Below, one piece after another: positions 21,858-24,426 of a stretch of 24,426 nucleotides of DNA (within the stretch, counting starts at the first letter, position 1; each line of letters begins with the position of its first letter). The DNA comes from Dorea sp. CAG:317. Lineage in GTDB: Bacteria; Bacillota; Clostridia; Lachnospirales; Lachnospiraceae. The stretch lies in the NCBI GenBank assembly GCA_000433535.1, contig FR892665.1, positions 70,905-95,330 on the forward strand, written 5' to 3'. A model generated the notes under the pieces. That model saw only the letters and a list, made by a program, of their open reading frames with translations. It was not told where the DNA came from and made no database searches. The position numbers and the translations under genes are program-made.

Positions 21858-22637
21858 ATGAGTAAAGAAAGATTTGAAGAATTGGAGAAGAAAGCGCAGC
21901 AAGCAGGTAGCTTGAAAGAATTGTTTGAATATTGGAAGGAAGCGCAAATAGAAGAAAGTAAGGAGTCTTGCGAAACAACATTTCCGAGAGGAAAAGAGTT
22001 TGAAGAACTATATGGTGCAGAGTTTAAAAAAAGTTTCAAATGCGATGGAAAATTAAATTGTGATGTTGAGAAAACGGAATCTTTAAATGTACCAATATTA
22101 TTCGTTTGTAAGGAATCTAATGCAAGTGATGAAATTGAGCGTATGTTATCATCATATGCTTTACATCAGAAAGCATATAAGGAATTGAATGCAAGGGAGA
22201 AAATGGAAAGTAAAGAATGGGGAACGAATTTCTGGATGCAGGATGTTATAAGATGGAAACTATATCATGAAGCACCTCAAGGGAGAGCGGGAAGTAAATA
22301 TTATAATTGTTTGAGGACATTGGTTAAAAACGCTCAAAATGCAATAGGTAGTTGTGAATTAATAGATTGTGCATATATGAACATAAATAAAAGAGGTGGC
22401 TATAATACAGCAGATAAAACACGGATTAGGAACTATGCAAAAAAATACGAGAAATTTATAGAAAAAGAAATTGAATTGTTGGATCCTGAGATTATCATTT
22501 GTTGTGGGATATTAGATGATCAAGGAATATGTAAAAAAATACTGAAGAGTTGCGGTAAATCGGTTTATTTATATAAACGACATCCTAGTAGATATAGTAA
22601 AGATTTATGTAACTGGGAAAAACTAGAAGAATTATAG
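21858..22637 (+). CDS. Uracil-DNA-glycosylase-superfamily-like protein
   Basis: Cytoplasmic protein of 259 residues, translationally coupled to the WYL gene. The first 75 residues are helical and charged. The rest resembles the UDG fold: a first strand VPILFVCKESNASDE in the place of motif I, then WMQDVIRWKLYHE, KYYNCLRTL, ELIDCAYMNINK, a strand DPEIIICCGIL, and near the end a strand leading to HPSR (H242) in LYKRHPSRYS, matching the HPS motif II. The family 4/5 iron-sulfur cysteine pattern is not obvious. ATG 21858 has GAAGGGG 8 bases upstream; an ATG at 21840 inside the WYL gene is less likely. It could be an active glycosylase or a degenerate DNA-binding relative. Confidence 0.6.
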   Translation: MSKERFEELEKKAQQAGSLKELFEYWKEAQIEESKESCETTFPRGKEFEELYGAEFKKSFKCDGKLNCDVEKTESLNVPILFVCKESNASDEIERMLSSYALHQKAYKELNAREKMESKEWGTNFWMQDVIRWKLYHEAPQGRAGSKYYNCLRTLVKNAQNAIGSCELIDCAYMNINKRGGYNTADKTRIRNYAKKYEKFIEKEIELLDPEIIICCGILDDQGICKKILKSCGKSVYLYKRHPSRYSKDLCNWEKLEEL

Positions 22638-22649
22638 GAAAACTAATCA

Positions 22650-22958
22650 TTGTTAGAAGAATTAAAAGAACGTATTGAAAATGAAGTGTGGGATATTAGA
22701 AGAGATATCTTAGAAGAATATTCAAATGACGGATGTATTGAAGCAATGTATTTGCTGGGAGAATCGTAGTATTATATAGGTGATGTTGAACAAGCCAAAT
22801 CTTATTTTGAGGACGCTGCATCACAAGGATATGGACAAGCTAAAGTAAAATTAGGAATTATATATGAAACAGGAGTTCCTTTTGGAGTAAAAGAGGATTT
22901 AGAAAAAGCATTGGAATTATTGGAAACGACTTATGAAGAAGCTGTAAGTCGCGATTAA
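22650..22958 (+). pseudogene. Sel1-like repeat protein gene broken by an amber stop
   Basis: Reading from a TTG at 22650 gives 102 codons interrupted once, by TAG at 22767-22769. Beyond it the same frame continues YYIGDVEQAKSYFEDAASQGYGQAKVKLGIIYETG, a clear Sel1-like repeat, and before it IEAMYLLGES fits the previous repeat, so the stop falls inside a repeat. No frameshift is needed. No ATG start with a good ribosome-binding site is seen; AGGAAA at the end of the upstream gene is the best candidate. It may be a fragment of a longer repeat protein. A sequencing error at the TAG would restore the frame. Confidence 0.6.
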
Positions 22959-23030
22959 CGTGAGAGAATTATGCTGTGTATTTTTGAAGCTCCAGTGGGA
23001 AAATCAAACATAAAAAAAATATTTTTAAGG

Positions 23031-23066
23031 AAATGCCATGATGTATATGCACTATGGCATTTTTTA
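23031..23066 (+). terminator. Rho-independent terminator
   Basis: Perfect 9-base arms AAATGCCAT (23031-23039) and ATGGCATTT (23054-23062) run into a T tract. It closes the WYL/UDG-like/Sel1 stretch. Confidence 0.8.
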
Positions 23067-23076
23067 TATCCCTTTT

Positions 23077-23105
23077 TTGTCCCATACGATGGGATAGAGT
23101 ACAAA
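23077..23105 (+). promoter_or_regulatory. Promoter with embedded palindromic operator before the AAA+ pseudogene
   Basis: TTGTCC (23077-23082) and TACAAA (23100-23105) are 17 bases apart. A perfect palindrome TCCCAT-ACG-ATGGGA (23080-23094) overlaps the -35 and fills the spacer, the position of a classic repressor operator. Confidence 0.45.
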
Positions 23106-23147
23106 TATAAATAAGAGAAAAGAAGAAAAATATGGAGGGAAATGTTT

Positions 23148-23843
23148 ATGAGTAAATTTGATATGATTATTGGTTATACAGGTATAAAGAGAGAGCTTCA
23201 GCAAATCGCAGACACGTTGAAAAATTGTGAAGCTTACGAAAAACTTAATGTTTCACCATCTAGAGGATTGCTTCTTCACGGAGAGCCGGGAGTTGGTAAA
23301 TCCTTGATGGCAAGTGCTATTATTTATTATTGAGGCAAGTGAAAGACCTGTATTTGTTTGTCGCAAAGACAAGCCGAATGGTGATTTTGTAAAAGAAATC
23401 AAAGCAATATTTGATAAAGCCGTTGCAAATAAACCATCGATTGTATATTTGGATGATCTAGATAAGTTTGCAAATAGTGACGAAGATCATCGTGATGCAG
23501 AAGAATATGTTACCATGCAATCATGTATTGACGAAGTGAAAGAAAAAGGTGTATTTGTTCTTGCTACTGTGAACAACATAAGATGTTTACCACGTTCTCT
23601 TGTATGGATGGATTTCATTTATATCGCGGTGGATATGACATTAGTGAACGTTTGAAATCAGAACAGGAATTAGTGATATCTGTTGAAGTTGAAAAGTTTT
23701 ATCATAAAGCGAAAGAAATTATTTCTTCCAATCAGGAGTTCTTTGAGAAGATCGCTGCCGAATTGCTACAAAAACGTATCCTTTCGTTCGCGGATATTCA
23801 GAGAATTAAAAGTGGATGTAGAATTGTTCCGGCTACGTTATAG
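23148..23843 (+). pseudogene. AAA+ ATPase of FtsH-like (AAA/M41) type, frameshifted and internally deleted
   Basis: The frame starts at ATG 23148 (GGAGGG 8 bases upstream) with KFDMIIGYTGIKRELQQI and Walker A GEPGVGKS. It breaks in the AT tract at 23318-23332 and resumes in the next frame with EASERPVFVCRKDKPNG, Walker B IVYLDDLDKFA and sensor-1 ATVNN. Just after CLPRSL (about 23600) the sequence jumps to a C-terminal tail in the original frame (LKSEQEL, EVEKFYHKAKEI, RILSFADIQRIKSG). Intact relatives carry some 200-250 residues between these points, including the rest of the ATPase and an M41 protease with HEAGH; none of that is present. So one insertion-type frameshift and one large deletion. 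The gene is dead as an ATPase-protease. Confidence 0.75.
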
Positions 23844-23892
23844 ATATATTTATAAAAAGTAACAAAAGAGATGTTAAATAAGGAGAATGTAT

Positions 23893-24411
23893 ATGTCAAG
23901 TAGTAAAATGGAACCAATCATATTAACGAAAGACAATTCTAATAATCAAATTATTGAAATAACAGCGTACCATCTGCAAGATTTGAGTATGGTTGAGAAA
24001 GCGCCGAATCTGTGTAAATTAAATTTAATTGGCGGAGAACTACATGATTTTCAAAGTCTGGAAAAATGTTCGAAATTGCAAGAACTGAATCTGCGTTTAA
24101 CAAAAGTTGAGGACTTTTCATCGCTGCAGAAAATAAAGAGCATAAGATATTTAGAAGTAGCGGGAATGCAGGAAAAATTAATTGAGACAATTTCAAAAAT
24201 GTCAGAACTTAAAAGCTTATCACTGAAACATGTTTGCCTAAGTAACTTAAGAGGGTTGAGGAATTTAAGGAAGCTTTCTCAGATATTTATTGGAGATATG
24301 GGGAAAGATCCGGGAATATTGGAACTTTTTTCTATCCCTAGTATCGAAAGACTAAAATTGTTTATACCGAGAGAATATGAACAAGAAAGAACAGATGGTG
24401 CTAGAATATAA
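23893..24411 (+). CDS. Leucine-rich-repeat protein
   Basis: Soluble protein of 172 residues built from about five leucine-rich units of roughly 22 residues: LCKLNLIGGELHDFQSL, LQELNLRLTKVEDFSSL, IRYLEVAG, LKSLSLKHVCLSNLRGL and so on. There is no signal peptide, anchor or cap domain, so it is probably an intracellular protein-binding module. AAGGAG at 23880-23885 is 7 bases before ATG 23893, preferred over ATG 23887. It follows the AAA+ pseudogene by 49 bases without a terminator. The abrupt end after LKLFIPREYEQE suggests it may be shortened at the C-terminus. No function can be assigned. Confidence 0.7.
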   Translation: MSSSKMEPIILTKDNSNNQIIEITAYHLQDLSMVEKAPNLCKLNLIGGELHDFQSLEKCSKLQELNLRLTKVEDFSSLQKIKSIRYLEVAGMQEKLIETISKMSELKSLSLKHVCLSNLRGLRNLRKLSQIFIGDMGKDPGILELFSIPSIERLKLFIPREYEQERTDGARI

Positions 24412-24426
24412 ATAGTACAAGTCAAA

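Noticed and set aside
21469..21981. Minus-strand open frame of 170 codons opposite the WYL gene
   Set aside because: Low-complexity serine- and phenylalanine-rich translation typical of an antisense shadow, with no start signals.
22767..22769. In-frame TAG considered as a pyrrolysine or other recoded codon
   Set aside because: No supporting recoding element is visible, and the neighbouring genes show ordinary decay; a nonsense mutation is simpler.

Overview
The window looks like an AT-rich Firmicute chromosome. The best fit is a gut Lachnospiraceae close to Ruminococcus/Mediterraneibacter, Blautia or Dorea. This rests on strong AGGAGG ribosome-binding sites, a SpoIIID-type sporulation gene, a GlnK/GlnL-like two-component pair, and a raffinose/sucrose locus very like the one known from Ruminococcus gnavus. 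The species is inferred, not read.

Layout. 1-1472: end of a sugar-type ABC permease gene and a TIM-barrel amidohydrolase, closed by a terminator. 1581-5662: a promoter and four tightly packed genes (radical SAM protein, zinc alcohol dehydrogenase, sensor kinase, YcbB-domain response regulator). These are followed by a stand-alone PTS IIC-like membrane protein (5818-6831) with a phased direct-repeat operator candidate in front. 6931-9095: a LysR regulator divergent from a YeiH-type exporter, with four TATCATA heptamers over the lysR promoter. 9335-17721: an AraC regulator divergent from a sugar ABC transporter (binding protein and two permeases, no ATPase), a GH36 alpha-galactosidase, and a two-domain protein joining a P-loop sucrose kinase to a GH13_18 sucrose(-phosphate) phosphorylase. 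17779-24411: an accessory stretch rich in broken genes (antiporter remnant, truncated spoIIID, Sel1-repeat pseudogene, AAA+/M41 pseudogene). Mixed in are apparently intact Fic, PolC-like, WYL, uracil-DNA-glycosylase-like and leucine-rich-repeat genes.

How the genes work together. In the sugar locus, raffinose-family oligosaccharides would be imported and alpha-galactosidase would release galactose and sucrose. The kinase domain would then make sucrose phosphate, and the phosphorylase domain would split it with inorganic phosphate to glucose-1-phosphate and fructose-6-phosphate. In the known R. gnavus arrangement the kinase is fused to the alpha-galactosidase (AgaSK) and the phosphorylase is separate. 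Here the gene boundary has moved, so the kinase is fused to the phosphorylase. This is the most interesting coding observation in the window. The locus is bracketed by a ~41-bp direct repeat that is the 5' end of an antiporter gene, which suggests insertion or rearrangement. The other notable signals are regulatory: the TTTGAAACTT tandem operator, the TATCATA cluster, the sigma-E-like promoter and hairpin at the spoIIID stub, and a palindrome inside the promoter of the AAA+ pseudogene.
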